DNA of 56,341 nt from Tenericutes bacterium ADurb.Bin087 (GTDB lineage: Bacteria; Bacillota_I; Bacilli_A; RFN20; CAG-826): NCBI GenBank assembly GCA_002070905.1, contig MWEF01000008.1, forward strand, positions 1 to 56,341, written 5' to 3'. Positions 18,433 through 26,941 of the stretch are shown here, in pieces (within the stretch, counting starts at the first letter, position 1; each line of letters starts with the position of its first letter). Under the pieces are notes generated by a model, which worked only from the letters and a program-made list of their open reading frames with translations, ran no database searches and was not told where the DNA came from. The position numbers were made by a program, and so were the translations under genes.

Positions 18433-20643
18433 ATGAAATTTAAAAAGATTATTACTATTTCGCTACTAGCATTGGTAGTGAGTGGTGCTTCCCTTACGAC
18501 AAGTAAACCAACACAAAAAGTTTCGGCGGCAACTCCCATGCCGACGAATATTAATATGACCAACAAGACCGACGCTCAAGTTAGTGCTTATTATGATGGG
18601 GTAAATGGGAAAAGTGGTGATGCGCTTTTGGCGTTTCTTTATACGAAAATCAAAGACCATAATGAATATGATTATGAAAATGACGTTCATCGGACAATTT
18701 ATAAAATTATTGATCGCAACTGGGCTTTGGATACACTTGACCCCAATGGTCCTGCCCAAACAACAAATTTTAACTATGCGACAGATAACGGATTTATTCG
18801 TAAATTATATGCAGATTATAATGATAGTATAAGTACCGCTGACCGTTTTAAGAATGATGGTGCATCGCGTGTTAGTTTTGATAAAGAGCATATTTGGGCG
18901 CAGTCATTAGGTGGTTTTGGGCGCACAGGTGGGGCTGGAAGTGATTTTCATTCACTTTGGCCAGCGGATGTTAAGGGCAACCAACAGGCACATAGCAACT
19001 ATAATTTTGCCGTTCCAACAAGTGGTATTACAAATTTTACTAATGATTACGGGACTTATGTTGGTCGTAATGGCTATATCTCTGGTTATTCACAAAAAGT
19101 ATTTGAACCATTAGATCAATATAAAGGTGATATTGCTCGCGCGATGTTTTATATGCCAGCGCGCTATTATGAATACATAGATGCTCTCCATCCTAAACTA
19201 CAATTAGTAAATGGTTCGCCATCTGCAGTTACTGCGGGTCCTAGTATCACTGGTAAAGCAGGTGACTTAGCCACATTACTAGAATGGCATGAACTTGATC
19301 CCGTTGATGAATATGAAATCCGGCGTAATAACTTAATCGCGAATAATTATCAAATGAATCGTAACCCCTTTATTGATTATCCGCAATGGGCGCGTATTGC
19401 TTACGATCCTACATATACAGGGAGCGGGGCCTCTAATGCGCTTGAAACGTCAACCGTTGGCACTAATCCTGGAGGAACGGGAGCAACAATATTAACACAT
19501 ATTACGCTTAATACTAATAATGCTAAAACAACATACTTTCTAGGCGACGCCTTTACTACAAATAGTCTCATAGTAACGGCACATTTTAGTGATAATACAT
19601 CGCATCCTGTTCTTGATTACACTTCTAGTATAGTAAATGGTACAACCTTAAATACGCTTGGAACACATACGATTACGATTAGTCACACTCATGAAGAAAT
19701 TACGAAAACAGCGACATACGATATTCTTGTGCAAGAACTTGTCGTTAGTGATTATCTCTACATTAGCGAAGTATATGGGGGAGGTGGCAACAGTGGCTCA
19801 TATTATAAAAACGACTTTGTTGAGCTTTATAATTACGCTGATTTTCCGCTTTCAGTGGACGGATATTCACTACAATATGCCTCCTCGACAGGGACTACTT
19901 GGTCTAATAATACCAATTTAAGTGGTTCAATTGCGCCCAAATCATTTTATTTAATTCAACAAGCCGCAGGGTCAGCGGGGACAGCTTTGCTTCCTAAACC
20001 TGAGATAAATGGTACTACCTCCATGGCAGCATCAAACTTTAAACTTGCGCTTGTTAGTTCGACAACACCCTTAACGGGTGCTGATCCAACAAGTGATCCG
20101 TCGGTTATTGATTTTGTTGGTGCGGGGACGGCTAACGCAAAGTTAGGACTTACTACCGCTCCTGCCCCAAGCAACACAACATCAATCCATCGCAAATTTA
20201 TCGTTCAAGGTAGTGCGCCACCAGCGACAAAAGATAATGGTAGTGATTATCAAACAGGTAATCCAACACCGACCAATGCCGCACTTACTATTGCAGTTGA
20301 TATTATGGCGGAAGGGAATACTCCTAATCAATGTGTTACTTTATATGGCCCATACAAAAATCGCTTACTCGCACTTAATGTTGACCAACTAAATTACTTT
20401 AAAACAGTAACGGTTAATGATGAAGAACGCTTAGTAAATGGCCGTGCTCGTTATGAAGCATGGGCGCTCCATTTAGGTGACAATAAACCATATGAATATA
20501 ATGAAAACTTTGGCGTAGGACTTGATGATAATCGTTCTTATACAAGTCAAATTAATAACCTTGTTTTAGTAATTGTTTTCTTTGGCGCAGTGTTAGGACT
20601 TTATTTTATAAAATCACGCAATAATCTGGCAAAAAGCCGCTAA
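18433..20643 (+). CDS. Secreted endonuclease I family protein with Ig-like and lamin-tail domains
   Basis: The 736-residue paralogue of the preceding gene has its nuclease domain at about residues 35-345, with SFDKEHIWAQS near 149; the Pro of the first copy's WPQ is Ala here. After the same Ig-like domain, residues about 436-612 read as a lamin-tail domain (LYISEVYGGGGNSGSYYKNDFVELYN), a module common in secreted nucleases. The protein ends with one membrane helix (LVLVIVFFGAVLGLYFI) and tail KSRNNLAKSR. Start ATG 18433 is favoured over 18424 because AAGGTGG is 10 nt from the former and 1 nt from the latter. It likely scavenges nucleotides at the surface. Confidence 0.88.
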   Translation: MKFKKIITISLLALVVSGASLTTSKPTQKVSAATPMPTNINMTNKTDAQVSAYYDGVNGKSGDALLAFLYTKIKDHNEYDYENDVHRTIYKIIDRNWALDTLDPNGPAQTTNFNYATDNGFIRKLYADYNDSISTADRFKNDGASRVSFDKEHIWAQSLGGFGRTGGAGSDFHSLWPADVKGNQQAHSNYNFAVPTSGITNFTNDYGTYVGRNGYISGYSQKVFEPLDQYKGDIARAMFYMPARYYEYIDALHPKLQLVNGSPSAVTAGPSITGKAGDLATLLEWHELDPVDEYEIRRNNLIANNYQMNRNPFIDYPQWARIAYDPTYTGSGASNALETSTVGTNPGGTGATILTHITLNTNNAKTTYFLGDAFTTNSLIVTAHFSDNTSHPVLDYTSSIVNGTTLNTLGTHTITISHTHEEITKTATYDILVQELVVSDYLYISEVYGGGGNSGSYYKNDFVELYNYADFPLSVDGYSLQYASSTGTTWSNNTNLSGSIAPKSFYLIQQAAGSAGTALLPKPEINGTTSMAASNFKLALVSSTTPLTGADPTSDPSVIDFVGAGTANAKLGLTTAPAPSNTTSIHRKFIVQGSAPPATKDNGSDYQTGNPTPTNAALTIAVDIMAEGNTPNQCVTLYGPYKNRLLALNVDQLNYFKTVTVNDEERLVNGRARYEAWALHLGDNKPYEYNENFGVGLDDNRSYTSQINNLVLVIVFFGAVLGLYFIKSRNNLAKSR

Positions 20644-20673
20644 ATTAGGCAAAAGGCCATTATTTTTTACAAA

Positions 20674-20702
20674 TAAAAGAGGGCGAAATCCCTCTTTTTT
20701 TG
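20674..20702. terminator. Bidirectional terminator between convergent genes
   Basis: AAAAGAGGG / CCCTCTTTT with a 6-nt loop has T-runs on both strands. It serves the endonuclease gene (+) and the lipoprotein gene ending at 20720 (-). Confidence 0.88.
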
Positions 20703-20719
20703 ATTACTAATTTATAATA

Positions 20720-21703
20720 TTAGACTACGTAAACGCTTATTTTATTTAAACGTGATTGAGCTGACAAAGTAATCGCATAGGTGCTTGTTGGTGCTTCTAA
20801 ATTTAAAATGACATTATCACCATCGACGCTATAGTTAGCGTCAACGGGTAATGAATTTACAAGCGCACTAACCGAATCACCTTTTTCCCACAAGCCTGCT
20901 GTTTCAAAAATAAATCCATTAATTTGTCCTCCCGCTTGAACGTCAAAAGTTACTATTTGTGCAGCGTAAATTCGTAGCGGATTGGTAAAATAACCAGTTT
21001 CATTTTGTGGAGTTAAATTACCAACGTTTACGGTTGATGCACCTTTATCAATCGTCATTGTAATACTCGCTTCGGTCCAAATTGATTGATTAGCGTCGCG
21101 TTTTGTAATTTGATTTTCAGTAGCAAAGTCGAAGGTAGTAGCAATGCCTTCTGGAAGCGCTCCTTTGTCAAGTGCTTCAATGAAAATAAACATTCCGTCT
21201 GGATAATCAAAGTCATCAAAATTATAAAAATAATCAACCTGAATTGTTTCTGTGGTGTTAAGCGCTATATGGTAGCCATCAGTTTCATCATTTGAAACGA
21301 CAAAATTAACGGCTTCTAGAATTGTTGAATATTCAGCGCCTCGATCTGTTCCTGGAATAAATATTGTTAAGTAATGCGGAAACGAGGGGTCGTCAAGCGT
21401 TAATTCAACGTAACTTTTTGCAACATCAGGAAGTGATGGAACGTTTTCTAAAACGTTATGTTCACGTAAGTACGTTTCAATTGCCACACTTGGCCAATGA
21501 TCATAAACATCCATTTCTGCGAGCAGTGGATATTCTTCGGTAATTGCACTTGTTACGTCCTCACTTGTTACTTCTACACTTACTATTTCACTAGAACTAT
21601 TTTCGCTTCTGTTTTCACTTTCTGTTTGTGCCGAGCTTTCATCTTTACAGCCAGTTAATACTAACGCTAATAGGAGCATTGCGCCAAATAATTTCTTTTT
21701 CAT
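20720..21703 (-). CDS. Lipoprotein with one copy of an unrecognised repeat module
   Basis: The 327-residue lipoprotein has signal peptide MKKKLFGAMLLLALVLTGC with lipobox LTGC, then a Ser/Glu/Thr-rich linker to about residue 58. Residues about 68-140 match the module found twice in the next lipoprotein: WPSVAIETYLREHNVLENVPSLP, then Y-(18)-IFIPGTDRGAEYSTIL. The C-terminal half is beta-rich and different (SVNVGNLTPQ, INGFIFETAG), resembling a carbohydrate- or protein-binding beta sandwich. I do not recognise a catalytic motif. RBS AAGGAG precedes the ATG. The location outside the membrane is secure; the function is not. Confidence 0.75.
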   Translation of the reverse strand: MKKKLFGAMLLLALVLTGCKDESSAQTESENRSENSSSEIVSVEVTSEDVTSAITEEYPLLAEMDVYDHWPSVAIETYLREHNVLENVPSLPDVAKSYVELTLDDPSFPHYLTIFIPGTDRGAEYSTILEAVNFVVSNDETDGYHIALNTTETIQVDYFYNFDDFDYPDGMFIFIEALDKGALPEGIATTFDFATENQITKRDANQSIWTEASITMTIDKGASTVNVGNLTPQNETGYFTNPLRIYAAQIVTFDVQAGGQINGFIFETAGLWEKGDSVSALVNSLPVDANYSVDGDNVILNLEAPTSTYAITLSAQSRLNKISVYVV

Positions 21704-21771
21704 AGTTTTAATCTCCTTTATTACTAAAAATTATACTAATAATCAATACTATTTCAATTGAAAATAGCATT

Positions 21772-21803
21772 TTAAAAATGGTCGCTAGTGGATAGCGACC
21801 ATC
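21772..21803 (-). terminator. Intrinsic terminator after the two-module lipoprotein
   Basis: On the minus strand ATGGTCGCTA / TAGCGACCAT has a 5-nt loop and is followed by TTTTTAAAA, so the neighbouring lipoprotein genes are separate units. Confidence 0.87.
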
Positions 21804-21873
21804 ATTAAGATTCAAATTGATGAAATTTCTACTAAAGAAAGGATTAAATTTTAATTCTTAATTAATAAACAGC

Positions 21874-22788
21874 TTATTCCGCTGCAGGAGAAGCCATAAT
21901 CACAAACATAGTACCTTCAATGATTGCAAAATCATCGGGTGCTAAATATATGCCCATGACCATGATTGTCCCAACTTGATTGAAGTATATATCCATATAA
22001 GTTGAGAATCCTTCGCTTAAGAGAATAGCGCCATACTCTTCAACACGATCGCCACCAGGAACGAAAACGGCCATTGAATTCTCGCCTTGATCAGAAATAA
22101 CGCCGTGATAACTTGTTGAAACGTTAGTTAGTGCTGGCAAAGTATCAGTGACTCCTTGTCCAGCTAAGTATTGATTAATAGCGGCATTTGGCCATCCTGT
22201 TGCCTTTTCAAGCTTGTGGAGACCAAAAGAACCGGGTGTATTTGGTGTCAAGTAAATGTATAAACTATCAGGAACCTTAGTGTTACTCTTAACGTAACCA
22301 AAAGTAATACCGATAGTTTCGCTTCTACTTACACCAGCGTAGGCTTTTTCAATTTGTTTTATTGTATATCCTTCGCCATTTACTTTGTTCTTGTATTCTG
22401 AAGCCCTATCTGCACCAGGAATGACTAATGCGAAATAGTCATATTCGCTTCCTTCTTCACCCATGGCGTAATATGTTTTTCCAACACTACCAAGAGCGGG
22501 AACTGGGTCTGTAATACTGTTCCGTGAAAGGAAATCAGCAATTAAAGAGGTTGGCCATCCTTGATGTTGAGTAAAGCCCATATCTTCTAGTGAGTGCGTG
22601 GCTTCTGAAGATTCACCACCTTGGCTTGTAGAAGTGCCGCCTTGACTTGAAGTGTCACCACCTCCACCAGTTTGGCTTGTGGTTCCACCGCCACCACCTT
22701 GCGATGTTTGTGATTCACCGCCTTTGTCACATCCTGTTAAAAGCAATGCAAAAAACAGTGGTAGTATAAAAAGTTTTCTTTTTTTCAT
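21874..22788 (-). CDS. Lipoprotein with two tandem copies of the same unrecognised module
   Basis: The 304-residue lipoprotein has lipobox LTGC at the end of MKKRKLFILPLFFALLLTGC and a long Gly/Ser/Thr/Gln linker (residues 22-62). Two repeats follow. Copy 1 has GWPTSLIADFLSRNSITD, PALGSVGKTYY and VIPGADRASEY. Copy 2 has GWPNAAINQYLAGQGVTD, PALTNVSTSYH and VFVPGGDRVEEY. The shared pattern is G/H-W-P-x2-x-I-x2-(Y/F)-L, then an L-P-x-L turn, a Tyr, a hydrophobic strand, P-G-x-D-R-x2-E-Y and a final Gly-aromatic. RBS AAGGGGG precedes the ATG. Function unknown; a surface binding role is inferred from its lipoprotein nature. Confidence 0.78.
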   Translation of the reverse strand: MKKRKLFILPLFFALLLTGCDKGGESQTSQGGGGGTTSQTGGGGDTSSQGGTSTSQGGESSEATHSLEDMGFTQHQGWPTSLIADFLSRNSITDPVPALGSVGKTYYAMGEEGSEYDYFALVIPGADRASEYKNKVNGEGYTIKQIEKAYAGVSRSETIGITFGYVKSNTKVPDSLYIYLTPNTPGSFGLHKLEKATGWPNAAINQYLAGQGVTDTLPALTNVSTSYHGVISDQGENSMAVFVPGGDRVEEYGAILLSEGFSTYMDIYFNQVGTIMVMGIYLAPDDFAIIEGTMFVIMASPAAE

Positions 22789-22904
22789 AATAACCCCCTT
22801 GTTATTAATATATTTTAATTTTACACTTTTAAATTTTTACAAACAATGTAAAACGGGGGGAAATGGTAAAAAAGCGCAAATATTTGAATTATTTGAAATA
22901 TCTT

Positions 22905-22924
22905 TTAACAATACAGATTGTTAA
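22905..22924. repeat. AT-rich inverted repeat downstream of the lipoprotein gene at 22951
   Basis: TTAACAAT-ACAG-ATTGTTAA is an 8-bp perfect inverted repeat 27 bp past the stop codon of the minus-strand gene. The following sequence is AAGA rather than a T-run, so it could be only a weak terminator or an mRNA end-stabilising hairpin. Confidence 0.5.
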
Positions 22925-22950
22925 TAGGCTTAATATAAATCGATTTACTA

Positions 22951-23886
22951 TTACATAGTAACAATAGCTTTAAATCTAATTATTAAATCGTTTTCTGGAA
23001 CGGGGTGTCCAAGCTTTAATTTTACAAGTACTGGATAATCAATTAGTGTTTCGTTAACAGTAACACTATACGTATTGCCTGCTGGTGGAAGAGTAACATC
23101 ATAATCCGCACTAAGATCTGTTTCAATTGTAATTGTTAATGTGCCATTTCCTTCTTCGCGTAAGAAATCAACCCACATTACTTTAAGTGGTATGGTTGAA
23201 CCAACGACTAATTCTGCTTTTGGTATATTGACATCTAAGTATGTTGGTGTATCTACTTGTTGCACAACAAGTGCATAGTCGCGCTCAACATCAACATCTC
23301 CGCCTTCTGGTAGCGTTATTAAGTCGCCATTCAAATTGAAATAATAAGTTTGGGATTTTGTTTTGTTGCGTGATTTACCAGTTAAAGTAATTGTAATATC
23401 TTTTGAATCTTGATTTTTCAAATCATACATCCGCCAGACAGTTAACCAGTCGCTAATTGCATCAATGCTTTCTGGTTTTTCGACAGTTCCAGTCGGATAA
23501 AGAATCGTGCCATCAACGTTATATTCACCTTGCTCGGCATCTTCGACATCTTTAATATAAAAATAGTCTTCGGCGCCATCGCTAAAAGTGAATGTAAAAT
23601 CGATTACAATGTTATAACCATATTGGACAGTTTCAATTCTTTTGGGGAGGACAAGCGCTTCAACACCATATGTTAAACTCGCGCGTTTATCCGCACTGGT
23701 CGGTTTTTCTTCCATTGGTGTAACATTAGCGCCACCCTCGACAACATTAATCTTGTTTAGTAATTCAGGGGCGTTAAAAGCAATATTTAAGGCGATTCCA
23801 CAAATAAAATTATGGATAAGTTCACAGCCAGTTAGTAAAGGCAGTAAGAGTGCTAAGGCAAATATTTTTAGTTTACGCGTTTTCAT
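22951..23886 (-). CDS. Lipoprotein of unknown function
   Basis: The 311-residue protein has signal peptide MKTRKLKIFALALLLPLLTGC and lipobox LTGC. The mature part begins with a hydrophobic stretch (FICGIALNIAFNAPELL), then alternates beta strands with Lys/Glu-rich turns. Acidic linkers (VEDAEQGEYNVDG, LPEGGDVDVERDY) separate three likely beta-sandwich segments. No catalytic motif or known domain is recognised. It is the third lipoprotein in a row on this strand, but it lacks the WP/PGxDR module of its neighbours. A terminator-bounded small peptide unit lies upstream on the same strand. Confidence 0.72.
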   Translation of the reverse strand: MKTRKLKIFALALLLPLLTGCELIHNFICGIALNIAFNAPELLNKINVVEGGANVTPMEEKPTSADKRASLTYGVEALVLPKRIETVQYGYNIVIDFTFTFSDGAEDYFYIKDVEDAEQGEYNVDGTILYPTGTVEKPESIDAISDWLTVWRMYDLKNQDSKDITITLTGKSRNKTKSQTYYFNLNGDLITLPEGGDVDVERDYALVVQQVDTPTYLDVNIPKAELVVGSTIPLKVMWVDFLREEGNGTLTITIETDLSADYDVTLPPAGNTYSVTVNETLIDYPVLVKLKLGHPVPENDLIIRFKAIVTM

Positions 23887-23970
23887 AGAAAAGATCTCCT
23901 ATATCTATTGTATATAAAATACTAAAATGTTGTTGTTAATTTTAGTAAAATAAATAAAGGGCAAAACAGC

Positions 23971-23999
23971 AAAAAAAATCTTACACGAATGTAAGATTA
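23971..23999 (-). terminator. Intrinsic terminator fused to the 22-aa peptide gene
   Basis: On the minus strand AATCTTACA-TTCG-TGTAAGATT is a perfect 9-bp stem with a TTCG tetraloop followed by eight T residues. The peptide's TAA stop is part of the 5' side of the stem. Confidence 0.92.
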
Positions 24000-24065
24000 G
24001 ACGCGATTACTGAAGATTACTTGATCAAGTAGTAATTTCGCGAGTTTATTTAAGAATTTACGCAT
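23997..24065 (-). CDS. 22-residue cationic amphipathic small protein
   Basis: The frame starts at an ATG preceded by AAAGGAGGTGA, one of the best ribosome binding sites in the window, and encodes 22 residues beginning MRKFLNKLAKLLLD and ending FSNRV. Positions 4-13 alternate Leu/Phe with Lys/Asn, giving an amphipathic helix with net positive charge. It has its own promoter, a hairpin at the expected 5' end of the transcript and a terminator overlapping the stop, so it is a complete unit of about 155 nt. Possible roles are a membrane-active peptide (type I toxin or phenol-soluble-modulin-like), a signalling peptide or a small membrane-protein partner. No family is recognised and function is open. 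Confidence 0.72.
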   Translation of the reverse strand: MRKFLNKLAKLLLDQVIFSNRV

Positions 24066-24107
24066 ACTTTCACCTCCTTTAACGTCAATATTCTTGTAGG
24101 GGGCGGC

Positions 24108-24125
24108 AAGTAAGTGGGCTTACTT
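24108..24125 (-). other. 5' hairpin of the small-peptide transcript
   Basis: AAGTAAG and CTTACTT pair perfectly around a 4-nt loop. The stem begins about 2 nt after the predicted transcription start, where such hairpins commonly protect an mRNA from 5'-end decay. Confidence 0.65.
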
Positions 24126-24133
24126 ACATTGCT

Positions 24134-24161
24134 ATTATACATTATTTATAAATAAAAACAA
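24134..24161 (-). promoter_or_regulatory. Promoter of the small-peptide unit
   Basis: On the minus strand the -35 is TTGTTT (24161-24156), the spacer is 16 bp and the -10 is a consensus TATAAT (24139-24134). Confidence 0.65.
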
Positions 24162-24276
24162 TAGAAACGCATATTCATTATAAATAATTCTTATAATATC
24201 TAAATAAGTAGTGTAATTGCCTTGGTTCATATTATTTTCGTCATTATTTTTACTTTTAAATAACTAATTAAATGAA

Positions 24277-24304
24277 TTGACAAAGTAAATCGCTTTGTTA
24301 TACT
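24277..24304 (+). promoter_or_regulatory. tRNA-Val promoter
   Basis: Consensus TTGACA (24277-24282), a 16-bp spacer and TATACT (24299-24304) lie 9 bp before the tRNA. Confidence 0.85.
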
Positions 24305-24313
24305 TATGTGGCT

Positions 24314-24389
24314 GGATGTTTAGCTCAGCTGGGAGAGCATCTGTTTGACGTACAGAAGGTCGGGGGTTCGATCCCCTCAGCATCCACCA
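24314..24389 (+). tRNA. tRNA-Val (anticodon GAC)
   Basis: The acceptor GGATGTT/AGCATCC and D arm GCTC..GAGC are complete. The anticodon loop TTGACGT gives GAC on a TCTGT/ACAGA stem. The T arm is GGGGG-TTCGATC-CCCTC and the CCA end is encoded. All stems are intact (76 nt). Confidence 0.94.
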
Positions 24390-24401
24390 TTCCTAAAAAA
24401 T

Positions 24402-24428
24402 AACTCACGAAAGCGTGAGTTTTTTTTG
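24402..24428 (+). terminator. Intrinsic terminator after tRNA-Val
   Basis: AACTCACG-AAAG-CGTGAGTT is followed by a long T-run. Confidence 0.93.
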
Positions 24429-24507
24429 TTATTGTTCATTATTGATTTGTTGTTTTACTTCAAATGCAATTTGATTATGTTAAAATTATCAAGTAGAGGA
24501 ATGTATT

Positions 24508-25647
24508 ATGATTAAAATAGTACCTGTATATGGTGGAAGAAAACTACGACAATTCATTAACTTCCCCGTCAAATTATATAAAAATTCGAAACAATTCACG
24601 CCTTATATATTTGAAGATGAAATGGCAAATTTGACACCAGGTCGAAACCCAGCATCCGCTTGGTGCGATTTTAAATTATTTTTAGCATATCGCGACCGGA
24701 AGATTGTTGGGCGGATATGCGGGATTATTAGCCACTATGCGAATAAGAAATATGATCAAAAACGTGTTCGTTTCAATCGGATTGATATGATTGATGATAT
24801 CGAGGTAACAAAAGCACTCATTAAAGCAGTGGAAGAATGGGGCTATTCCCGCGGTATGACCGAGATTGTTGGTCCATTAGGCTATAGCGACCAAGACAAA
24901 GAAGGACTCCTTGTTGAAGGGTTTGAATACTCTAATATGTTTGCGACGTTTTATCATTATTCATATTACATGAAGCATTTAGAAGAGCTGGGATTTGTAA
25001 GTGATGCAGTTTGGATTGAACATCGGATTATCATCCCTAAAAAGATTGATGAACGCTACGAACGTGTAAGCGAGATGGTTAAACGTAAATACAATGTCAA
25101 AGTCCGACGTCTTAAATCAAAAGCCCATATTCAACCATATGTTCGCAAGGCTTTAGCGCTTACTAATCGAGCTTACGATCACTTATATGGTTATGTCCCA
25201 ATGAGTGAAAAATTGATGGATATGTTAGCAAAACAATATGTTCCGCTTATCAATTTAAAATATTTGATTTTAGTTGTTGATGACAAAGATGAATTGCTAG
25301 CGTTTGGGTTATCAATCCCTTCGCCCGTTTTTGCCCTTAAAAAGATTAAAGGCCGACTATTTCCATTTGGATTTATTCGCTTTTTACGTGCATTAAAGAA
25401 ATCTAAACAACTTGACTTACTCCTTGTCGCTGTTGAACCCGAACTGCAAAATAGCGGACTCGCTAATGTCATAATGTATGAGTCAATGAAGAGTGCAATT
25501 GAAGATGGGATTGAGTATGCGGAAACTGGTCCGCAACTTGAATATAATAAACCTGTCCAACGTTTGTGGAAACACTTAAATTACTTTAATCATAAACGAC
25601 GTGTTTGTTACGTAAAACCAATAAAGGAGGTCGAAAGTGAAGGGTAA
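24508..25647 (+). CDS. GNAT-type acyltransferase, large form
   Basis: The 379-residue protein is related to GNAT N-acyltransferases. The N-terminal part has FPVKLYKNSKQFTPYIFEDE and FLAYRDRKIVGRICGII, the beta4-beta5 core of a GNAT fold. The C-terminal half repeats a GNAT-like pattern: LLLVAVEPELQNSGLANVIMYESM has the V-x-P-x(5)-G-L-A layout of the CoA/ACP-binding loop. The gene overlaps the following PlsC-type acyltransferase by 11 bp, so the two are one operon. By analogy with OlsB/OlsA and GlsB/GlsA pairs, an N-acylated amino-acid lipid product is conceivable, but that is inference. No clear RBS is seen beyond AGAGGAA upstream of the ATG. Confidence 0.68.
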   Translation: MIKIVPVYGGRKLRQFINFPVKLYKNSKQFTPYIFEDEMANLTPGRNPASAWCDFKLFLAYRDRKIVGRICGIISHYANKKYDQKRVRFNRIDMIDDIEVTKALIKAVEEWGYSRGMTEIVGPLGYSDQDKEGLLVEGFEYSNMFATFYHYSYYMKHLEELGFVSDAVWIEHRIIIPKKIDERYERVSEMVKRKYNVKVRRLKSKAHIQPYVRKALALTNRAYDHLYGYVPMSEKLMDMLAKQYVPLINLKYLILVVDDKDELLAFGLSIPSPVFALKKIKGRLFPFGFIRFLRALKKSKQLDLLLVAVEPELQNSGLANVIMYESMKSAIEDGIEYAETGPQLEYNKPVQRLWKHLNYFNHKRRVCYVKPIKEVESEG

Positions 25648-26905
25648 GGTGCGTAAGAAGACCCGCATTGTCAAAAAAAGACATCAACGGTATGTTCGCC
25701 TTGCTAATATTTTACTTGGACGAATGATTCGCCGCGCATATGGTGTTAAGCAAAAAAATATTGATATTAGGAAACATGAGCCTTGTTTAATAGTTAGTAA
25801 CCATATTCTTACATTTGATCCAATTTTAATGACATCGATTTTTGATCGTCAAATATATTACGTCGCTAGTGAGTTAATATTCTCGCTTGGGTGGAAATCA
25901 AGACTCTTAACACATTGTTTTGCGCCAATCCCCAAGACAAAAAGTATGGCGGATGTCACAACTGTTAAAAACATTATGCAAATCATTAATGAAGGTGGTT
26001 CAGTTGGTGTTTATGTTGAAGGCAATGCGACGATGACAGGCGGACTAAGTAGTATGCCAGCGGCAATTGGAAAACTCGTGTTACGCCTTAAAGTTCCACT
26101 TGTAATTTACAATTTTGAGGGTGGTTATTTGTCGCTTCCACGCTGGGCAACTTACACGAAAAGAGAAAAACATGTTCGTGGTAAAATCCGCAAAGTCTTA
26201 TATTATGAAGACTATAAAGATATGACCGCTGACGAGATTAATGACATTATTATTGAAAATATTAATATTAATGCCTATGAAGAAATTCCGCAGTACACAT
26301 ATCGCGGAAAACGTAATGCTGAAGGACTGCATCGCTTACTTTTTACATGCCCAATTTGTCATGGTGTAAACACTGCAAAAACGGCTTATAATAATTATTT
26401 ATGCGCAAAATACGGGGAAAAACTAACATATGATGAACACGGATACCTTCATAGTGATAAGTGGGAAAAGCCACAAAATCTGATTGAATTAGATAAAGCA
26501 AATAAGCTCGCTTATCAAGAACACATCATTAATAATCCACACTTTAGTGTTAGTGTTCCTGGTAATTTTACCGAAGTATTTCGGAAGCGACGCAAGCACT
26601 TTGGTCCTGCTACTTTAACACTTTCGCGTGAAGGTTTGACAATTAAATTTAAGCGGAAAATGAAAAGGCATGTTACGCAGCACTTTACGCTTGATCAGTT
26701 AGATACAATGGCTATGCAACAAAAAGAAGTATTAGTCATTTATCCACGTTATGAACAAACGAAGATGTTGAAGATTCCAAAAACTGAAATTGTTAGTTCA
26801 TATCAACTTGTTGTAACATTACAAATCTTAAAAAATATCATGCAATATGCTGAAACAAAACCCGCGGACATCCCGCGACTAGATGCTCAAGAACTTGGTC
26901 TATAG
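25637..26905 (+). CDS. PlsC-family acyltransferase with C-terminal extension
   Basis: The 422-residue protein uses a GTG start with AAAGGAGG 6 nt upstream. The acyltransferase box NHILTFD gives H56-x4-D61, and the second block VYVEGNATMTGG (about 127-138) stands in for the FPEGT motif, lacking the usual Thr after Gly. Family members acylate glycerol-phosphate or other hydroxyls at the inner membrane face. After residue about 230 is an extra domain of about 190 residues. It opens with a Cys cluster (CPICHG ... C) and later has a beta-rich, very basic segment (FRKRRKHFG, FKRKMKRH) resembling a PH/GRAM-like lipid-binding fold. It is co-expressed with the GNAT protein upstream. Confidence 0.75.
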   Translation: MKGKVRKKTRIVKKRHQRYVRLANILLGRMIRRAYGVKQKNIDIRKHEPCLIVSNHILTFDPILMTSIFDRQIYYVASELIFSLGWKSRLLTHCFAPIPKTKSMADVTTVKNIMQIINEGGSVGVYVEGNATMTGGLSSMPAAIGKLVLRLKVPLVIYNFEGGYLSLPRWATYTKREKHVRGKIRKVLYYEDYKDMTADEINDIIIENININAYEEIPQYTYRGKRNAEGLHRLLFTCPICHGVNTAKTAYNNYLCAKYGEKLTYDEHGYLHSDKWEKPQNLIELDKANKLAYQEHIINNPHFSVSVPGNFTEVFRKRRKHFGPATLTLSREGLTIKFKRKMKRHVTQHFTLDQLDTMAMQQKEVLVIYPRYEQTKMLKIPKTEIVSSYQLVVTLQILKNIMQYAETKPADIPRLDAQELGL

Positions 26906-26941
26906 TCAATAGTTATTAAAATGAAGGAGGAGAAATATATT

